From the NCBI GenBank assembly GCA_905202115.1, contig CAJKQZ010000051.1:1-14203 (forward strand): a stretch of 14,203 nucleotides of DNA, given 5' to 3'. The notes under the pieces are model-generated. The model saw only the letters and a program-made list of their open reading frames with translations, was not told where the DNA came from and ran no database searches. This document shows, piece after piece, positions 14,066 through 14,203 of this stretch. The number at the start of each line of letters is the position of its first letter. Position 1 is the stretch's first letter. The DNA comes from an uncultured Prevotellaceae bacterium. Lineage in GTDB: Bacteria; Bacteroidota; Bacteroidia; Bacteroidales; Bacteroidaceae. The position numbers and the translations under genes were made by a program.

Positions 14066-14203
14066 TTATCTTCTCGGCATTTTCGCGTTGCGCATTAATT
14101 GCTGCATGCGATTGCCCGACATCTGGTGCATCATCTTGCGCGTCTGGTCAAACTGCTTCAAGATTCTGTTCACCTCCTGAATGCTTGTTCCGGAGCCTTT
14201 CGC
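14066..14203 (-). CDS. ffh: Signal recognition particle protein Ffh (partial, C-terminal 45 residues)
   Basis: The frame enters from the right edge and stops at 14066-14068. The visible residues (AKGSGTSIQEVNRILKQFDQ, then TRKMMHQMSGNRMQ and QLMRNAKMPRR) match the end of the Ffh M domain. AKGSGTSxxEVNxLLKQF is the region that contacts 4.5S RNA, and the Met-rich helix helps line the signal-peptide groove. Full Ffh is about 440-450 aa, so roughly 400 residues including the NG GTPase lie outside the window. It is upstream of folD with a 28-bp gap, so the two are probably co-transcribed. The short basic end has a modest Met-rich tail. Confidence 0.9.
   Translation of the reverse strand, partial: AKGSGTSIQEVNRILKQFDQTRKMMHQMSGNRMQQLMRNAKMPRR

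Noticed and set aside
1..14203. CRISPR array, insertion sequence or prophage
   Set aside because: No regularly spaced direct repeats, transposase, integrase or phage structural gene was seen on either strand.

Overview
The window looks like a chromosomal core segment from the order Bacteroidales. The evidence is Bacteroidota-type promoters (-7 TAnnTTTG, one with a -33 TTTG at exactly 19 bp), start sites without clear Shine-Dalgarno sequences, lipoprotein signal peptides, and gene families typical of gut Bacteroidales: an M20C dipeptidase, a lipidated OmpH/Skp-like protein, glutamine-dependent NAD synthetase, NspC, a PIF1-like helicase with a C-terminal HTH, and ffh-folD. The sequence does not settle the genus. 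There is no phage, integrase, transposase or CRISPR array, and base composition is fairly even.

Layout. Positions 1-2860 are on the minus strand: the aminoacyl-histidine dipeptidase gene (pepD), a strong terminator, then the N-terminal part of a beta-helix lipoprotein that runs off the left edge. From a compact divergent promoter region near 2870-2892 a plus-strand run begins: OmpH/Skp-like lipoprotein, nadE, galE, closed by a hairpin plus T-run at 6742-6802, then nspC and the helicase. A 614-bp intergenic region follows, ending in a tRNA-Gly(GCC) gene with a textbook promoter. Next come a 189-aa protein of unknown function with its own terminator and an aldo/keto reductase. On the right edge, ffh (C-terminal end only) and folD form a minus-strand operon converging on the reductase.

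How the genes relate. Most are housekeeping: dipeptide hydrolysis, envelope biogenesis, NAD synthesis, UDP-galactose supply, spermidine-type polyamine synthesis, DNA unwinding, translation, one-carbon metabolism and protein targeting. Apart from nadE-galE and ffh-folD, little suggests a shared pathway.

The most unusual item is non-coding. The gaps after the helicase and after the aldo/keto reductase hold two copies, in opposite orientation, of one structured element of about 227 bp. A 137-bp gap-free core matches at 125 positions by hand count (about 91%). Both copies carry a large central palindrome and an A/T-rich end hairpin whose sequence has diverged while pairing is kept. A third hairpin is intact in only one copy. 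It may be a non-autonomous mobile element (MITE-like), a repeated structured RNA, or both. The tRNA-Gly also reads C at T-loop position 55, where U is nearly universal.
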